Source: Chloroflexota bacterium
GTDB taxonomy: Bacteria > Chloroflexota > Anaerolineae > SpSt-313
Direction: 5' to 3'
Length of the DNA: 64,000 nt
NCBI GenBank assembly: GCA_029553955.1
Contig: JAKPJZ010000250.1
Coordinates: 1 to 64,000, forward strand
Shown here: positions 63,204-64,000 of the stretch, piece after piece
Position numbering within the stretch: position 1 is the first letter of the stretch
How the letters are laid out: each line of letters opens with the position of its first letter
The notes under the pieces: generated by a model
Database searches by the model: none
What the model saw: the letters and a program-made list of their open reading frames with translations, nothing else
What the model was told of the DNA's origin: nothing
Made by a program: the position numbers and the translations under genes

Positions 63204-64000
63204 ATGACACGGGTACGGAATATCCTGTTGTTGGTCGTTGTGCTCAGCCTGGCGCTTGCTGGCTGCACGCCCAAGGCGGGGCCACAGCAGCCCGCGCCGA
63301 CTCAGGCGCAGGCCCAGCCCGAGCCCACCCAGCCGCAGGTCGCCCAGAGCAAGCTGACCTTCGGCCTGGCCGTGCACTCGAACCCGGCCGAGGATGCCTT
63401 CTGGGCCGTGGTGGAAAAGGGCGCCAAGGACGCAGCGGCGACCTATGGCGTCACGCTCAAGTCGGGTGGCAACCCTGACCCCGCCGCCCAGGCGCAGTTG
63501 GTCGAGGACTATGTCGCAGCCAAGGTCGACGGCATCATCGTGTCGCTGTCGCACCCCGATGCGATGAAGGACGCCCTCAAGAAGGCTACTGACGCCGGTA
63601 TCCCGATCATCACCATCAACTCGGGCGTTGGTGTCTACAAGGAACTGGGCGCTATCGCTCACGTTGGGCAGACCGAGCTCATCGCCGGTGAGGGCGCAGG
63701 AGAAAAGTTCAACGAGGCCGGCGCCAAGAAGGTGCTCATCGTCTTCCACGAGGAGGGCAACGTCGGCCTTGAGGAGCGCGCCCAGGGCGTCGGCAACACC
63801 TTCAAGGGCACGGTGGACCGCCTCAACGCGGCCAGCACCGGCGTCCGCGATCTCGCCGGCTCGCTGGCGGCCATCCAGAACAAGCTCATCGCGACGCCTG
63901 ACATCGACGCCATCCTGACGCTCAACGCCACCATGGCCATGGCTGCCAAGGATGCGGTCAAGGCGGCCGGCGGCAAGCAGATGGTCGCGACCTTTGACGT
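63204..64000 (+). CDS. Sugar ABC substrate-binding lipoprotein (family 4, ribose/RbsB type), cut by window edge
   Basis: The first 265 codons are present and the frame is still open at the right edge. The lipobox LALAGC is followed by a Pro/Gln/Ala linker (about 22-48) and the periplasmic_binding_4 fold: KLTFGLAVHSNPAEDAFWAV, VEDYVAAKVDGIIVSLSHPD and DAGIPIITINSGVGVY. It probably binds a pentose, inositol or autoinducer-type sugar and feeds permease and ATPase genes beyond the window. GGAGGAG lies 6 nt before the ATG. An attenuator-like leader precedes it. Confidence 0.92.
   Translation, partial: MTRVRNILLLVVVLSLALAGCTPKAGPQQPAPTQAQAQPEPTQPQVAQSKLTFGLAVHSNPAEDAFWAVVEKGAKDAAATYGVTLKSGGNPDPAAQAQLVEDYVAAKVDGIIVSLSHPDAMKDALKKATDAGIPIITINSGVGVYKELGAIAHVGQTELIAGEGAGEKFNEAGAKKVLIVFHEEGNVGLEERAQGVGNTFKGTVDRLNAASTGVRDLAGSLAAIQNKLIATPDIDAILTLNATMAMAAKDAVKAAGGKQMVATFD

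Overview
The window is high-GC bacterial chromosome. It reads like a member of the Chloroflexota, probably an Anaerolineae-like lineage. That is an inference from gene content: many lipoproteins with Thr/Pro/Ala linkers, several solute-binding-protein ABC importers, DUF362, DUF3604, CPBP and NosD-like proteins, and heavy loading with short palindromic repeats. No rRNA, tRNA, CRISPR array, integrase or transposase gene was recognised.

Layout. 1-430 is a structured non-coding stretch. 430-3192 (minus) holds a thioredoxin-fold DUF255 protein, a small protein and a PIG-L deacetylase. 3828-7882 holds a MaoC dehydratase, an OmpR-type regulator, a lipoprotein serpin and a Nudix hydrolase. 8031-13171 (plus) holds an L,D-transpeptidase lipoprotein, a membrane protein, Mrp/ApbC, a NifX-like protein and a DUF362 protein. 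13499-19913 (minus) is a purine import and deamination operon: BMP-family binding protein, ATPase, two permeases and a probable 8-oxoguanine deaminase, with a good promoter upstream. 20375-22443 holds a membrane dipeptidase and a 6-phosphogluconate dehydrogenase.

22682-31034 (minus) looks like an alpha-mannan or mannoside utilisation island: GH76, GH125, a URO-D-family protein, a sugar ABC importer and a GntR/LacI-type regulator. A shared GTATAC-containing palindrome lies at the promoters of the binding protein and the regulator. Codon and base use in the URO-D/ABC part is visibly more A/T-rich than its neighbours. 31325-33383 (plus) holds a sugar isomerase, a PD-(D/E)XK-like protein and a hypoxanthine phosphoribosyltransferase.

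33489-34010 holds two tandem, diverged copies of a structured RNA on the minus strand. Stems capped by GAAA loops are kept by compensatory changes between the copies, and I think the RNA is HEARO/omega-RNA-like with no IscB gene. 34265-40067 (minus) holds a small membrane protein, MnmA with a repeat-derived N-terminus, an intact amidase, a TIM-barrel protein fused to an apparently dead amidase domain, and a GAF-PAS histidine kinase. 40528-48512 (plus) holds a complete branched-chain amino-acid importer followed by a polar amino-acid importer. 49023-62331 is rich in exported proteins: DUF3604, beta-helix, CPBP protease, NodB deacetylase, DUF11 lipoprotein and C39-like peptidase with TPRs. It also carries a strictly phased 40/70-bp palindrome array at 54215-54706. 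The right end is cut inside a sugar-binding lipoprotein gene.

The intergenic spaces are filled with at least six families of dispersed inverted repeats. Some supply a ribosome-binding context, a stop codon or N-terminal codons to neighbouring genes.
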